From: Altererythrobacter aquiaggeris
Lineage (GTDB): Bacteria > Pseudomonadota > Alphaproteobacteria > Sphingomonadales > Sphingomonadaceae
Direction: 5' to 3'
Assembly (NCBI RefSeq): GCF_037154015.1
Contig: NZ_JBANRL010000001.1
Span: forward strand, 2,294,001-2,358,000
Length of the DNA stretch: 64,000 nucleotides
How positions within the stretch are numbered: position 1 is the stretch's first letter; each line of letters begins with the position of its first letter. The translations under genes were made by a program, and so were the position numbers. Positions 34,293 through 44,662 of the stretch are shown in pieces. Below the pieces are notes generated by a model that ran no database searches, was not told where the DNA came from, and saw nothing but the letters and a program-made list of their open reading frames with translations.

Positions 34293-36965
34293 ATGACCAA
34301 GGTCGGCAAGGACACACTCTCAACCCGCAGCACCATGACTGTCGAAGGAAGGGAATACGCCTATTATTCGCTCGCCAAGGCGGCGGAGACGATCGGCGAT
34401 GTCAGCCGGCTGCCGTTCAGCATGAAAGTGCTGCTGGAAAATCTGCTGCGCTTCGAAGACGCCGGATTTACCGTGTCGCAGGACGACATCCAGAAGATCG
34501 CCGACTGGCAGAAAGACCCCAGGACGGGCAGCGAAATCCAGTATCGCCCCGGACGCGTCCTGCTGCAGGATTTCACCGGCGTGCCGTGCGTGGTCGATCT
34601 GGCCGCGATGCGCGATGCCATTGCGAAACTGGGCGGCGATACGTCGAAGATCAATCCGCAGGTGCCGGTCCATCTCGTCATCGATCACTCGGTCATGGTT
34701 GACGAGTTTGGCCATCCCAAGGCGTTCGAGCACAATATGGCGATGGAATACCAGCGCAATGCGGAGCGGTACGACTTTCTGAAGTGGGGTTCCAAGAGCC
34801 TCGACAATTTCAGCGCAGTCCCTCCCGGCACCGGTATTTGCCATCAGGTGAACCTTGAAAACATCGGCCGCTGCGTGTGGGCTACGGAAGATCCGGACGG
34901 CACGATGGTCGCCTATCCCGACACTTGCGTGGGGACCGACAGCCACACCACGATGATCAACGGTCTGGGCATTCTTGGCTGGGGTGTCGGCGGGATCGAA
35001 GCCGAAGCGGCAATGCTCGGCCAGCCGATATCGATGCTCTTGCCCGAAGTGGTCGGCTTCAAACTGACCGGCGCAATGGCCGAAGGCGTGACCGCAACCG
35101 ACCTGGTGCTGACCTGCGTGCAGATGCTGCGCGAAGTGGGCGTGGTGGGCCGCTTCGTCGAGTTTTACGGCCCCGGCGTTTCCTCCCTGTCGCTGGCCGA
35201 CCGGGCCACTATCGCCAACATGGCCCCCGAATATGGCGCAACCTGCGGCTTTTTCGGCATCGACGACAAAACGCTGGAATATCTGCGCCTTACCGGCCGC
35301 GAGGAAAGCCAGCTTGCGCTGGTCGAAGCCTATGCCAAAGAACAGGGCATGTGGTTTACGCCTGAAAACGAGCCGGTGTTTACCAGTACGCTCGCTCTCG
35401 ATATTGCCAGCGTCGTCCCCTCGCTCGCCGGGCCCAAGCGGCCGCAAGACAAGGTGGCGCTGCCCGACGTGGACGAATTGTTCAATTCGGATCTGACCAA
35501 ACTGTTCAAGAAATCCGGACCCGAGCGCGTCGCGGTCGAAGGCAAGGATCACGACATCGGCGACGGTGACGTGGTGATCGCAGCCATCACCAGCTGCACC
35601 AACACGTCCAACCCCGATGTCCTGATTGCAGCCGGGCTTGTTGCCAAAAAGGCCAACGAGCGCGGGATGTTGCCCAAGCCATGGGTGAAAACCAGCCTCG
35701 CCCCCGGATCGCAGGTGGTTACCGATTATCTGGTCAAAGCCGGCCTGCAGGAACATCTTAATGCCATCGGCTTTGATCTGGTGGGCTATGGCTGCACAAC
35801 CTGCATCGGCAATTCCGGGCCGCTGGCCCCGCCGATCAGCAAGGCGATCAACGCCAACAACATCGTCGCTGCATCGGTCCTGTCGGGGAACCGCAATTTC
35901 GAAGGCCGCGTATCGCCCGATGTGCAGGCAAACTTTCTCGCATCACCGCCGCTTGTGGTTGCCTATGCGCTGCGCGGCACGGTCACGACAGACATGGTCG
36001 ATACCCCGATCGGTCAGGACCGTGACGGCGCCGATGTCTATCTGAAAGACATCTGGCCCAGCAATGCCGAAATCAACGAACTGCGCATGAGCTCGATCGA
36101 TCGCGGGATGTTCGAAGCGCGCTATGCCAACGTCTATGAAGGCGATGAACACTGGCAGGCAATCGATGTGACCGGCAGCGACACATACCAGTGGCGCCCG
36201 GGCAGCACCTATGTCGCCAACCCGCCCTATTTCGAAGGGATGGAAATGAAGCCGGAACCGGTTGCGGATATCATCGACGCGAAGCCGCTGGCTGTGCTGG
36301 GCGATTCGGTCACCACGGACCATATTTCGCCCGCGGGTTCGATCAAGGAAGATTCGCCGGCTGGCGAATATCTCAAATCCAACCAGGTCGCGAAGGCCGA
36401 TTTCAATTCCTACGGTTCGCGCCGCGGCAATCACGAAGTGATGATGCGCGGCACCTTTGCCAACATCCGGATCAAGAACGAAATGGTCCCCGGCGTCGAA
36501 GGCGGCGTGACCAAATACAATGGCGAACAGATGGCGATTTACGACGCCGCCATGAAACACAAGGCCGACGGCACACCGCTGGTGGTGATCGGCGGCAAGG
36601 AATACGGCACCGGCTCCAGCCGCGACTGGGCGGCCAAGGGCACGATTTTGCTTGGTGTGCGCGCGGTGATGGTCGAAAGCTTCGAGCGTATTCACCGCTC
36701 CAACCTGATCGGGATGGGCGTGTTGCCGCTTCAGTTCAAAGCCGGCGACACGCGCGAAACGCTCGGCCTGACGGGCGATAGCAGCTTCACGATCAAGGGG
36801 CTGGCCGATCTTGCGCCCGGCCAGGAAGTCGAAGTCGAAGTGAAGCGCGCAGACGGGTCGGTTGGCAGCTTCATGGCCCACTGCCGCATCGATACGGCCA
36901 ACGAGATGGAGTATTACCGAAACGGCGGCATCCTGCAGTACGTTCTGCGGAATTTAGCGGTCTGA
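34293..36965 (+). CDS. acnA: Aconitate hydratase A
   Basis: 890 residues, the usual AcnA length. It isomerises citrate to isocitrate in the TCA cycle through a [4Fe-4S] cluster. Cluster cysteines are in [10 protein letters not shown] (about residue 434) and [12 protein letters not shown] (about 498-501). Other landmarks are [19 protein letters not shown] and [11 protein letters not shown] in the swivel domain, and [13 protein letters not shown] 34293 was chosen; the frame is open upstream but AAAGGA lies just before this start and the N-terminus then matches the family. A strong terminator follows. Confidence 0.97.
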   Translation: MTKVGKDTLSTRSTMTVEGREYAYYSLAKAAETIGDVSRLPFSMKVLLENLLRFEDAGFTVSQDDIQKIADWQKDPRTGSEIQYRPGRVLLQDFTGVPCVVDLAAMRDAIAKLGGDTSKINPQVPVHLVIDHSVMVDEFGHPKAFEHNMAMEYQRNAERYDFLKWGSKSLDNFSAVPPGTGICHQVNLENIGRCVWATEDPDGTMVAYPDTCVGTDSHTTMINGLGILGWGVGGIEAEAAMLGQPISMLLPEVVGFKLTGAMAEGVTATDLVLTCVQMLREVGVVGRFVEFYGPGVSSLSLADRATIANMAPEYGATCGFFGIDDKTLEYLRLTGREESQLALVEAYAKEQGMWFTPENEPVFTSTLALDIASVVPSLAGPKRPQDKVALPDVDELFNSDLTKLFKKSGPERVAVEGKDHDIGDGDVVIAAITSCTNTSNPDVLIAAGLVAKKANERGMLPKPWVKTSLAPGSQVVTDYLVKAGLQEHLNAIGFDLVGYGCTTCIGNSGPLAPPISKAINANNIVAASVLSGNRNFEGRVSPDVQANFLASPPLVVAYALRGTVTTDMVDTPIGQDRDGADVYLKDIWPSNAEINELRMSSIDRGMFEARYANVYEGDEHWQAIDVTGSDTYQWRPGSTYVANPPYFEGMEMKPEPVADIIDAKPLAVLGDSVTTDHISPAGSIKEDSPAGEYLKSNQVAKADFNSYGSRRGNHEVMMRGTFANIRIKNEMVPGVEGGVTKYNGEQMAIYDAAMKHKADGTPLVVIGGKEYGTGSSRDWAAKGTILLGVRAVMVESFERIHRSNLIGMGVLPLQFKAGDTRETLGLTGDSSFTIKGLADLAPGQEVEVEVKRADGSVGSFMAHCRIDTANEMEYYRNGGILQYVLRNLAV

Positions 36966-37012
36966 TTATCAGGCATCCGGCGCGGCGCAGGCAGTCGCCG
37001 GGGCAGATATAA

Positions 37013-37047
37013 AAAGGGCGGCCTCCCGGTTTGGGGGGCCGCCCTTT
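37013..37047. terminator. Strong bidirectional terminator
   Basis: Bases 37013-37027 pair with 37033-37047 (15 pairs, one G-T) around GGTTT, with A-run and TTT at the base. It lies between the convergent acnA and PEP-CTERM protein genes. Confidence 0.85.
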
Positions 37048-37077
37048 CCATCAGGTGGTTGGCTCAGGGTGGCGGGC

Positions 37078-38175
37078 TCAACGCACCTTCTTACGGCGCA
37101 GTTTGCGGCGGCCGAGGATGGCGGCTGCCCCCGCACCGAAAAGAATCATCATCGGCGGAGCGGGCACTTGCGTACCGCTGGTGGAGCTCATGCCGCTGGT
37201 AGAAATATCTCCGCTGGTCGAAGAACTGCTTGAACTGCTCGAACTTGTCGAACTGGATGTCGATGTCGAACTGGACGTCGAAGACGAGGTTGATGACGAT
37301 GTCGAACTGCTGGTGGACGATGTGACGTTACCCGAAGTCGAACTGGTGCTGGTGACACCGCCGGTCGTGCTGGTCACGCCGCCGGTAGTGCTGGTCACGC
37401 CGCCAGTGGTGCTCGTGATACCGCCAGTGGAGCTTGAGGTCGAACTGCCGCCCGTGGAACTGCCACCTGTCGAACTTGTCGTGGTGCTGCTCAGACCGCC
37501 GGTTGAAGTCGAGCTGCCGCCCGAAGACGTCGATGTCGAACCACCGCCTGAGGAGGTCGAGGTGGAGCCGCCGTTATTGCTGTTATCGATATCGATGTTG
37601 ATGGCTTCACCCTCACCGCCCGAAGACGATGTCGAGGTGGAAGTGGATGTCGAATTATCGACCACCACACTGCCACCGCTCGATCCGCCGCCAAAGAAAC
37701 CGCCGCCAAATCCGCCGCCAAATCCGCCGCCAAATCCGCCGCTGCCGCCAACCACGGTTACACCGCCGCCGCCGCCGCCGGCAAAGCCTGGCTGCGGGGG
37801 AAGCGGAACGGGCATCGGCACCGGTGCCATGGCATAACGGTAAAGCGGCGGGCATCCGTCGGCGCCAACGACATTGGCCCCACCCGCACGGGCGCCGTTT
37901 GCTTCAACCGGGTAGGAATGTCCGGCCCCGCCCATCGGAACGGGGACACATTCGGTCACCTCGCGCACGATGCGGCGATTGCGCTTGACCTGCCTGGGCA
38001 CATGACGCGTCACACGAGGTGGGCGTTCCTTGACGTACTTAACCGCCTTCACGCTCTTGTTATAGGACGGGCTGTCGGTCGCCGGTTTCTCCGCAACGTG
38101 GACTGCGCCACCTGCGAGCAGCGCGCCACCGGCCGCGGTCGCGGACAATTTTGCTAAGGCCATACGTACGGACAT
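37078..38175 (-). CDS. Ser/Thr/Gly-rich PEP-CTERM-type surface protein
   Basis: 365 residues. A signal-like N-terminus (about 5-28) is followed by a basic region, then a glycine-rich block (about 140-170) with repeated GFGGG units, then about 135 residues made almost only of Ser, Thr and Gly with short acidic inserts (GEAINIDIDNSNN) and GGVTSTT repeats. The end is VPAPPMMILFGAGAAAILGR followed by basic residues, a PEP-CTERM sorting signal in the VPxP form, so an exosortase would anchor or process it. The Ser/Thr tract is a likely glycosylation target. I chose ATG 38175. Function is unknown; a role in exopolysaccharide-linked surface material is an inference. Confidence 0.82.
   Translation of the reverse strand: MSVRMALAKLSATAAGGALLAGGAVHVAEKPATDSPSYNKSVKAVKYVKERPPRVTRHVPRQVKRNRRIVREVTECVPVPMGGAGHSYPVEANGARAGGANVVGADGCPPLYRYAMAPVPMPVPLPPQPGFAGGGGGGVTVVGGSGGFGGGFGGGFGGGFFGGGSSGGSVVVDNSTSTSTSTSSSGGEGEAINIDIDNSNNGGSTSTSSGGGSTSTSSGGSSTSTGGLSSTTTSSTGGSSTGGSSTSSSTGGITSTTGGVTSTTGGVTSTTGGVTSTSSTSGNVTSSTSSSTSSSTSSSTSSSTSTSSSTSSSSSSSSSTSGDISTSGMSSTSGTQVPAPPMMILFGAGAAAILGRRKLRRKKVR
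37350..37425. repeat. Short in-frame tandem repeats inside the PEP-CTERM protein gene
   Basis: Copies of a unit encoding GGVTSTT (GGITSTT for the first) occur at about 21-base spacing. They keep the reading frame, so the copy number can vary without breaking the protein. This is a coding tandem repeat, not CRISPR: there are no unique spacers. Confidence 0.7.
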
Positions 38176-38391
38176 ATGCAAACTCTCTTGTTCATCCTTG
38201 AGGAAGCTACGAAGCGGCGGGTCCGGTCCGGGGGCTTCCCTGTCATGCCAGAGAACGGGATAAGCGGCGTCGCTACAATGCTGTTAACCGCGTTTTCACG
38301 CGGTTCGGGCCGTTTTTATCGATTGAGAGGGGCGGTCCTGCATGACCTGTCCCATAGTGGAACCGTTCGGGAGACAAATCCGAAGCGGTTG

Positions 38392-39432
38392 TTAACTTTT
38401 ATCGTCAAACAACCCTGTCTGGCCGGTCTGCGGGTCCGGCCGCGGAGGGGTCATGTCGAGGTGTGCCCACGCCGAGTCGTTCAGACACCGCCCGCGCGCC
38501 GTCCGCGCGACCAGACCCAGCTGGATCAGGAAAGGTTCGATCACTTCCTCTACCGTATCGCGCGGCTCCGAAAGGCCGGCGGCAAGCGTTTCTACGCCTA
38601 CCGGCCCGCCTTTGTAGATATCGGCAATCATGGTGAGATAGCGGCGATCCATCGCATCGAGGCCAAGCCGGTCAACCTCCAGCCGGGTCAACGCTTCGTC
38701 CGCCACCTTGCGATTCACGATCCCGTCACCCGCGACATGGGCAAAGTCGCGCACCCGGCGCATCAACCGGCCTGCAACGCGCGGCGTTCCGCGGGCCCGG
38801 CGGGCAATTTCCAAAGCGCCCGCTGGGTCAATTGTCACATCCAGCTTGCCCGCAGCACGAGTGACGACGCGGGTCAGCTCTTCCTCGGTGTAGAAATTCA
38901 GCCGCACCGGAATGCCGAAGCGGTCGCGCAGTGGCGTTGTGAGCAGCCCCTGCCGCGTGGTTGCCCCCACCAGCGTAAAGGGAGGCAGATCGATCCGCAC
39001 GCTGCGCGCCGATGGCCCCTCGCCGATAATCAGATCGAGCGCGCGGTCTTCCATTGCGGGATAGAGCACTTCTTCGACCACCGGATTAAGCCGGTGAATC
39101 TCGTCGATGAACAGGACATCGCCCTCTTCCAGATTGGTCAGCAATGCCGCAAGATCACCAGCCTTGCCGATAACCGGGCCGGAAGTGGCGCGGAACCCCA
39201 CGCCCAGTTCCTTGGCCACAATTTGCGCCAGCGTGGTTTTCCCAAGACCGGGCGGTCCGAAAAACAACACATGGTCCAGCGCCTCGGCGCGCGATTTCGC
39301 GGCCTCGATAAAAACCCGCAGATTACCGCGCGCCGCCTCCTGCCCGATAAATTCGTCAAGCGTTTTGGGCCGAAGCGCCGCATCCGGATCCTCCGGTGCG
39401 CGTTCGGGGTTGAGGATGGGGTTATCGGTCAT
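38392..39432 (-). CDS. ruvB: Holliday junction branch migration DNA helicase RuvB
   Basis: 346 residues. RuvB is the hexameric AAA+ motor of RuvABC. Walker A is [11 protein letters not shown], Walker B LFIDEIHR, followed by the arginine-finger region and the C-terminal winged helix ([24 protein letters not shown]). It is encoded downstream of ruvA on the same strand, with 142 bases between. ruvC is not in the window. Confidence 0.97.
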   Translation of the reverse strand: MTDNPILNPERAPEDPDAALRPKTLDEFIGQEAARGNLRVFIEAAKSRAEALDHVLFFGPPGLGKTTLAQIVAKELGVGFRATSGPVIGKAGDLAALLTNLEEGDVLFIDEIHRLNPVVEEVLYPAMEDRALDLIIGEGPSARSVRIDLPPFTLVGATTRQGLLTTPLRDRFGIPVRLNFYTEEELTRVVTRAAGKLDVTIDPAGALEIARRARGTPRVAGRLMRRVRDFAHVAGDGIVNRKVADEALTRLEVDRLGLDAMDRRYLTMIADIYKGGPVGVETLAAGLSEPRDTVEEVIEPFLIQLGLVARTARGRCLNDSAWAHLDMTPPRPDPQTGQTGLFDDKS

Positions 39433-39470
39433 TCAACAGGGCAGTTTTCTGATGTGTAATGCCGCGCACC

Positions 39471-39507
39471 ACAACTGTCCGGGAAGTTGTCCGTGTCCAA
39501 TCGGACA
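39471..39507. repeat. Inverted repeats in the ruvA-ruvB gap
   Basis: ACAACT (39471-39476) and AGTTGT (39485-39490) form a 6-bp stem with an 8-base loop, and TGTCC/GGACA (39494-39498 and 39503-39507) a second short stem. They lie 40-100 bases before the ruvB start and could be part of a regulatory leader. No LexA box of the alphaproteobacterial GTTC-N7-GTTC type was found here. Confidence 0.3.
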
Positions 39508-39574
39508 TCGTCCTGTGCCCAGGTATTGGCGGATGAAACGCAGTTGAAAAATGCTGCGACTGTCTTCCCCGCGG

Positions 39575-40177
39575 TCACTTCGACGCCCTTTTCAATGCCG
39601 CCCGCACTAGCGCATTCAGATCCGCGCCCTCGCCCAACTCGCCTTGTGCCTCCGCCACTGCTTGCGCGGCAATCGCGGGTTTGAAGCCCAAGTTCTGCAA
39701 GGCTGAAACCGCATCCGCGCTCGCACCGCTTTTCGGCAAAGCTGCGCCGCCGCCGCCCGGACCCAAAGCAGGCAATGCGCCCGCCTTGTCCTTCAATTCA
39801 TTGACGATCCGGCCCGCCAGTTTCGGCCCCACGCCGTTCGCGCGTGCTACCATTGCGGCATCACCGCCAGCGCAGGCATCGCGGATTTCACCGGGGGAAA
39901 GCGCCGAAAGGATCGCCAGCCCGACTTTTGAGCCCACCCCCTGCACGCTGGTGAGCAAACGGAACCAGTCACGCTCGCCCGCTTCCGCAAAGCCAAGCAG
40001 CCGCATGTCGTTTTCGCTGACCTGCAAATCGGTGAAGACGGTGCAGGCTTCTCCCTGATCACCCAGCGCCGCAAGCGTCCGCGCACTGCAATGGACGAGA
40101 TAGCCAACACCCTGCACATCGATCACCGCCCAGTCGGAACCGGTTTCGTCGAGCAGGCCCTTCAGCTTTGCAATCAT
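39575..40177 (-). CDS. ruvA: Holliday junction branch migration protein RuvA
   Basis: 200 residues. RuvA binds the four-way junction as a tetramer and loads RuvB. The N-terminal OB fold ([20 protein letters not shown]), the helix-hairpin-helix pair ([19 protein letters not shown] and [17 protein letters not shown]) and the flexible link to the small C-terminal domain III ([17 protein letters not shown]) are all visible. AGGGA stands six bases before the ATG. It is upstream of ruvB and divergent from aroC. Confidence 0.97.
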   Translation of the reverse strand: MIAKLKGLLDETGSDWAVIDVQGVGYLVHCSARTLAALGDQGEACTVFTDLQVSENDMRLLGFAEAGERDWFRLLTSVQGVGSKVGLAILSALSPGEIRDACAGGDAAMVARANGVGPKLAGRIVNELKDKAGALPALGPGGGGAALPKSGASADAVSALQNLGFKPAIAAQAVAEAQGELGEGADLNALVRAALKRASK

Positions 40178-40286
40178 CTCGGTTCCCTGGGCATGGTTTG
40201 TTCCTGCCCGCTCCCAAGCGTTTTGACCAGAGCTTTAACCGCATAGCTTATGGACAGATTTACGCGAATCCGACAGGAACACCCGC

Positions 40287-41357
40287 ATGAGCGTCAACAC
40301 ATTCGGTAGAACCTTCCGTTTTTCAACCTGGGGCGAAAGCCATGGGCCGGCCATCGGTGCGATGGTTGACGGGTGCCCGCCGGGTCTCCAGCTAAGCGAA
40401 GCAGACCTTCAGCCGTTTCTGGATGCGCGCAAACCCGGCACGTCCAAATTCACGACGCAGCGTAAGGAGCCCGATCAGGTCAAAATCCTCTCTGGCGTAT
40501 TCGAAGGCAAAACCACCGGCACATCGATCGGCTTGATGATCGACAATGTTGACCAGCGATCAAAGGATTATTCCGAAGTCGCCAAGGCATATCGGCCCGG
40601 CCATGCAGATTATTCCTATGACGCGAAATATGGTTTTCGCGACTATCGCGGCGGCGGGCGCAGTTCTGCGCGTGAAACCGCGATGCGCGTTGCTGCTGGC
40701 GGGGTTGCAAGGCTGGTCATCCCCGGGGTTAAGATAACCGCCTATGTCAGCGAGCTCGGCGGCGACGCCATCGACCGCGAAGCCATGAATTTTGACGAGA
40801 TTGGCAATAATCCCTTCTTCTGTCCCGATGCGTGGGCCGCCAAACGCTGGGAAAAACTGGTTGATGATGCCCGCAAGGCAGGCTCTTCGCTGGGAGCAAT
40901 CGTCGAATGCGTGGCGGAAGGTGTGCCTGCCGGATGGGGAGCGCCGGTTTATGCCAAGCTGGATGCTGACCTGGCGGCGGGTATGATGGGCATCAATGCG
41001 GTCAAGGCATTCGAAGTCGGTGACGGTTTCGGCGCTGCGCGGCTATCGGGTGAGCAAAATGCTGACGCCATGCGGCCCGGTCATGATGGTGATCCCCAAT
41101 TCAAGGCCAATCATGCCGGGGGCATTGCAGGCGGTATTTCAACCGGACAGCCGGTCGTGTGCCGCGTGGCTTTCAAACCGACCAGTTCCATCCTCACGCC
41201 GGTCGAGACCATCGACAATGAAGGCAACGCAGCTGAAATCCGTACCAAAGGGCGCCATGATCCCTGCGTCGGAATTCGCGGAACACCGGTGGTGGAAGCG
41301 ATGATGGCGCTGGTTCTGGCAGATCACAAACTGCTGCACCGCGCGCAATGCGGCTGA
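40287..41357 (+). CDS. aroC: Chorismate synthase
   Basis: 356 residues. AroC makes chorismate from EPSP, the last step of the shikimate pathway, using reduced FMN. Landmarks: [19 protein letters not shown] at the N-terminus, [20 protein letters not shown] in the middle, and [17 protein letters not shown] at the end. AGGA lies eight bases before the ATG. Chorismate feeds the phenylalanine branch, including pheA elsewhere in the window. It is convergent with the smr gene. Confidence 0.97.
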   Translation: MSVNTFGRTFRFSTWGESHGPAIGAMVDGCPPGLQLSEADLQPFLDARKPGTSKFTTQRKEPDQVKILSGVFEGKTTGTSIGLMIDNVDQRSKDYSEVAKAYRPGHADYSYDAKYGFRDYRGGGRSSARETAMRVAAGGVARLVIPGVKITAYVSELGGDAIDREAMNFDEIGNNPFFCPDAWAAKRWEKLVDDARKAGSSLGAIVECVAEGVPAGWGAPVYAKLDADLAAGMMGINAVKAFEVGDGFGAARLSGEQNADAMRPGHDGDPQFKANHAGGIAGGISTGQPVVCRVAFKPTSSILTPVETIDNEGNAAEIRTKGRHDPCVGIRGTPVVEAMMALVLADHKLLHRAQCG

Positions 41358-41372
41358 TGCTGCAGACTGGCT

Positions 41373-41939
41373 TCAGCGCTGGCGTTTGAGCACGATATAC
41401 AACGCGCCTTCACCCCCGTGGCGGCGGTGCGCATTGCGGATCGCGGCGATGGCTGAACCATGTGACCCAGCGGCCAGCCAATCGAGTATCTTGGCCCTGA
41501 TCGCGCCGCGCATCGATCCGCGGTCGGCAGCATCGACCGGGCGCGGCTTTCCGGTAATCACCAGCACCAGACGCGCATCCATTGCGCGGGCCTGACGCAA
41601 GCCGCGATCAAGCCGGACATAAGCCGCGTCAAGATTGTGACCGTGCAGGTCCAGCGTGTAATCCGGGTCGATGGAGGCCCTGGACAGTTTGCGTTCCCAC
41701 GATGCATCAAGTCCGGTCCGGCCGGTTTGCGGCGGGGGTTGCGGGTTTGCCTTGGGCGGTGCGGGGGCAGGAACCCGCCCCTGAATACGCTTGTCCGGCG
41801 CTAACGATCGTGGTGGTGGTGGATTAGCCGGAAGGAGGGTCTTTCGCACAGTTGGCCCGCGGTCCAGCGGGACAACTGTCGCCGCGACTTGCTCCCACAG
41901 CGCAGCCTCGTCAGCGCTCAAGCCGCGCGGATGGGTCAT
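41373..41939 (-). CDS. Smr/MutS2 C-terminal-type domain protein
   Basis: 188 residues. A disordered proline-rich N-terminal half (LLPANPPPPRSLAPDK) is followed by an Smr domain with the signature TLDLHGHNLDAA (the LDLHG motif) and RHGGEGALYIVLKR at the C-terminus. Smr domains bind or nick RNA or DNA. The alphaproteobacterial stand-alone protein has no known substrate. Its start overlaps the mltA stop by four bases, so it is the last gene of a timA-mltA-smr operon. Confidence 0.9.
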   Translation of the reverse strand: MTHPRGLSADEAALWEQVAATVVPLDRGPTVRKTLLPANPPPPRSLAPDKRIQGRVPAPAPPKANPQPPPQTGRTGLDASWERKLSRASIDPDYTLDLHGHNLDAAYVRLDRGLRQARAMDARLVLVITGKPRPVDAADRGSMRGAIRAKILDWLAAGSHGSAIAAIRNAHRRHGGEGALYIVLKRQR

Positions 41940-43183
41940 CGCTTTAGAAGGCGATTGACGCTCGGTTTTGGCAACAACAGCAATGCCTGGCCGCGCCCGC
42001 TCATCCCGCCGGCAATTTGCCGTGCATCATCGCCGGCGCCCCAGAAAGTGTCAAACCGGTTGGGACCCTTGATTGCCCCGCCCGTATCTTGCGCGATCCA
42101 CAGCCCGTTGGCCTCGCCGCGATCAAGCTGCAGCCAGACCGGCGCGCCCAGCGGAACGTATTGCGGGTCTGCTGCAACCGACGATTCGCGGCGCACCGGC
42201 ACGTTCAGCGCGCCAAGCGGACCGTCACCGGTCAATTCACGAAAAAAAATCCAGCTCTGGTTGAGCCGCATCAGATCGCGCCCATCTTCAGGATTGTCGC
42301 GGATATATTGCACGATACCTTGCATCGAACCGGCATATTGGCCCGGCCCATCGCCCAGCAGACCGCGTTCGCGCATAACGCCGCCTATGCCTGTGTAACC
42401 GCGCCCGTTCTGCCCGGCATAGCCGATACGCATAACCGTGCCGTCAGGCGCGCGCAGGCGCCCTGAGCCCTGGATTTGCAGGAAGAACATCTCCACCGGA
42501 TCGGCCGCCCAGCCGATTTCGAGACCGCGTCCGGCCAACGCGCCCTCTTCGATCTGCGTGCGATCAAAATACGGCACGAATTCACCATTTTCATCATAAC
42601 GGCCAAGCGGGGCGCGCCCCGTCCGCTCCGTTTCTGGAGTGTCGGCTGGCCATCCGCGCACCAGATCATCCGGTAAACGGTAAACGGGCACATCGAAGCC
42701 GGCGCGTTTGTCACGAACGCCGGCAATTTCGGGTTCGAAGTAACCCGTCGCAAACGCCTTTCCTTCGCCAATCTGCACAGCTTCGAAATAGCGCGTAAAA
42801 AATGCCGCGCCCTCGAGCACCGGCCAGCCTGCGGCGGCGGCGCAGGCCTCGCGCCAGTCTTCGTTCAACGTCAGGCCGCTTTGGTCGCTGCGCGACAACA
42901 CGCGGGGGCAGCTTTCGATAAAGGAGCCCAGCGCAGTCCGCGCATCCTCGATAGACAAACCCAGCGCAGCGATGCCCGGGCCAGCGCTCACACCGGTCAG
43001 CACCGCGGTCGCCGCGGCGGGCAGCGGGGCCGGCGTAAGGACGGTGGTATTGGCAGCGGTAGGCGGCAGCGGAACCGGTGCCGGCCCAGCCACCGGCGCA
43101 CCGGTTTCGGGAATTATCCCGGCGCATCCGCCCAACAGCGCCAATGCTGCGCCGATACCAAGGCCGCGCAGCAATCGCGTCAT
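41936..43183 (-). CDS. mltA: Membrane-bound lytic murein transglycosylase A
   Basis: 415 residues. MltA cleaves the glycan strands of peptidoglycan from the outer membrane. It has a lipoprotein signal with lipobox LLGGC. The catalytic region shows FFTRYFEAVQIGEGKAFATG, GYFEPEIAG, and, near the end, the 3D-fold segment LWIAQDTGGAIKGPNRFDTF with its active-site aspartates. An unusually long Ala/Pro-rich linker (about 30-80) follows the signal. The ATG at 43183 follows timA by 7 bases, and the stop overlaps smr. Confidence 0.94.
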   Translation of the reverse strand: MTRLLRGLGIGAALALLGGCAGIIPETGAPVAGPAPVPLPPTAANTTVLTPAPLPAAATAVLTGVSAGPGIAALGLSIEDARTALGSFIESCPRVLSRSDQSGLTLNEDWREACAAAAGWPVLEGAAFFTRYFEAVQIGEGKAFATGYFEPEIAGVRDKRAGFDVPVYRLPDDLVRGWPADTPETERTGRAPLGRYDENGEFVPYFDRTQIEEGALAGRGLEIGWAADPVEMFFLQIQGSGRLRAPDGTVMRIGYAGQNGRGYTGIGGVMRERGLLGDGPGQYAGSMQGIVQYIRDNPEDGRDLMRLNQSWIFFRELTGDGPLGALNVPVRRESSVAADPQYVPLGAPVWLQLDRGEANGLWIAQDTGGAIKGPNRFDTFWGAGDDARQIAGGMSGRGQALLLLPKPSVNRLLKR

Positions 43184-43190
43184 GTGCCGA

Positions 43191-43847
43191 TTATCCTTCG
43201 TCTGTTTCGTCGAGTATCCAGTCCGGCCCCGCAGCATTCAAGTCGCGCGAGAATGTCCAGATGTCGCGGCTTTCGGCGGCGTCGTCCAGCGAACCGGCAA
43301 TGAGATTGCCATCCTTGTCACGCACGACCGTGGCAATATCCGCAACAAACCGCACGGCGACGCGCGCAACCCGTCCGTCAAGCATGGCAGAATGGATCAG
43401 CGCGTCTTCGATCCGGATCAATTTGTTGTCGAGCGTTTGACCAGCTTCTTCGCGGGCGGCAATCGCGGTATCGAAACTGGTATAAACATCGTCATCGCAC
43501 AGTTCGCGCAATGTCTCGCGGTCGCCGCTCCAGAATGCCTCGAGCACCATTTCGTACGCGCCTTTTGCGCCATCGAGGAAACGGAGAATGTCAAAACTGC
43601 GATCGGCAGCGGCGATATCACGAACCCCGGTTTCCACAGCCGGAGCGATTCCGGGGAGTGCCCTTTTGGGCACTGCAACAGGCGCAGGCGCCAGTCGCGG
43701 CGCGCCGCCGGACTTTGTTTGCGGCCCGTCAAACCGGCTGGGCGCGTGCTCTTCTTCGTGTTCTGCCCGCTGGCCCAGCACCGAATACAGGCGAAGACCC
43801 AGAAATGCCGCGATCATGGCAAGGATGACAATTTCAATGATACCCAC
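43191..43847 (-). CDS. Tim44/TimA-like domain adaptor protein
   Basis: 218 residues from GTG 43847; an ATG further upstream (43946) is open but gives an atypical N-terminus. An N-terminal membrane helix (IIEIVILAMIAAFLGLRLYSVLG) is followed by a linker and a Tim44-like domain with FLDGAKGAYEMVLEAFWSGD and VAVRFVADIATVVRDKDG. The alphaproteobacterial TimA-type adaptor is related to mitochondrial Tim44, but its job in bacteria is not settled. It is divergent from secB and leads a three-gene operon with mltA and smr. Confidence 0.85.
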   Translation of the reverse strand: MGIIEIVILAMIAAFLGLRLYSVLGQRAEHEEEHAPSRFDGPQTKSGGAPRLAPAPVAVPKRALPGIAPAVETGVRDIAAADRSFDILRFLDGAKGAYEMVLEAFWSGDRETLRELCDDDVYTSFDTAIAAREEAGQTLDNKLIRIEDALIHSAMLDGRVARVAVRFVADIATVVRDKDGNLIAGSLDDAAESRDIWTFSRDLNAAGPDWILDETDEG

Positions 43848-44106
43848 GTAAAACCCGTTTCCCGATATGCTTTTGGCGGCCCAGTGCGTGAGCCGCGACC
43901 AATGCTTCAATCGTGCCTTAAATGGTAAGCAATTACAAATGAACAAGCGATGTGCAGCACAATAATCTTGGCTTAGGCGGTATTTTCGCGGTGCAAAGCC
44001 ATATTCGCCAAGTTGCCCTGCATAGTAGTCGGTGCTAATCGCGCCGCCGACCCGGCCGCCAAATACCTGCGCGGCTGTTTAGTGAATCAACCGAAAGCAT
44101 ACAGAC

Positions 44107-44628
44107 ATGGCCGACGAAGGCGACATCATTACCGATATTAACGAAAACCCTTCAGCCAATGGCGCGGACAATCAGCCGGTGGCAGGCATAATTTCGCAAT
44201 ATGTGAAAGATCTGTCGGTCGAAAATCCCAATGCGCCCGACTGTTTCAATTACCAGTCGCAGCCCGATGTGAACTTGCAATTCAATATTGCCGCAACCGA
44301 AGTGAACGATGAAATCCGCGAAGTCGAACTGAAGATCAATTGCAGCGCCAAGGCCGACGAAGGCGATCTTTATATGGTCGAACTGAGCTATTGCGGCCTT
44401 GTCGGGATGCGCAATTTGCCCGACGACCAGGCGCATGCCTTTCTGTATGCCGAAGCGCCGCGGATACTGTTTCCCTTCGCGCGGCGGGTGATCGCTGATG
44501 CCATCCGCGATGCAGGCTTCCAGCCGCTAATGCTTGACCCGATCGATTTCAACGGATTGTATCTGCAGCAGTTGCAGCAAAAACAGGCTGAAGAAGCTGG
44601 TGCAGCGCCTGCTCCCGGCAACGCCTGA
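44107..44628 (+). CDS. secB: Protein-export chaperone SecB
   Basis: 173 residues. SecB holds precursors unfolded and hands them to SecA. The core has VKDLSVENPNAPDCF, the beta-sheet segment EVELKINCSAKAD, YMVELSYCGLVGM and ILFPFARRVIADAIRDAGFQP, with the C-terminal LDPIDFNGLY. An N-terminal acidic tail and a Gln-rich C-terminal tail are normal for alphaproteobacteria. It starts a likely operon with murJ and trpS. Confidence 0.96.
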   Translation: MADEGDIITDINENPSANGADNQPVAGIISQYVKDLSVENPNAPDCFNYQSQPDVNLQFNIAATEVNDEIREVELKINCSAKADEGDLYMVELSYCGLVGMRNLPDDQAHAFLYAEAPRILFPFARRVIADAIRDAGFQPLMLDPIDFNGLYLQQLQQKQAEEAGAAPAPGNA

Positions 44629-44662
44629 GCTATTTCGGGCATAGGGTGAACAGGCTAGCGGC

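Noticed and set aside
37350-37425. Evenly spaced repeats that resemble a small CRISPR array
   Set aside because: Unit length is about 21 bases with no unique spacers, and the repeats are in frame in a coding gene.
37031-37837. Plus-strand open frame with repeated acidic and proline motifs
   Set aside because: It is the antisense image of the Ser/Gly-rich repeats; the minus strand has the signal peptide, sorting motif and ribosome site.
38176-39459. Plus-strand 427-codon frame across ruvB
   Set aside because: Antisense shadow of a clear ruvB gene with all AAA+ motifs.
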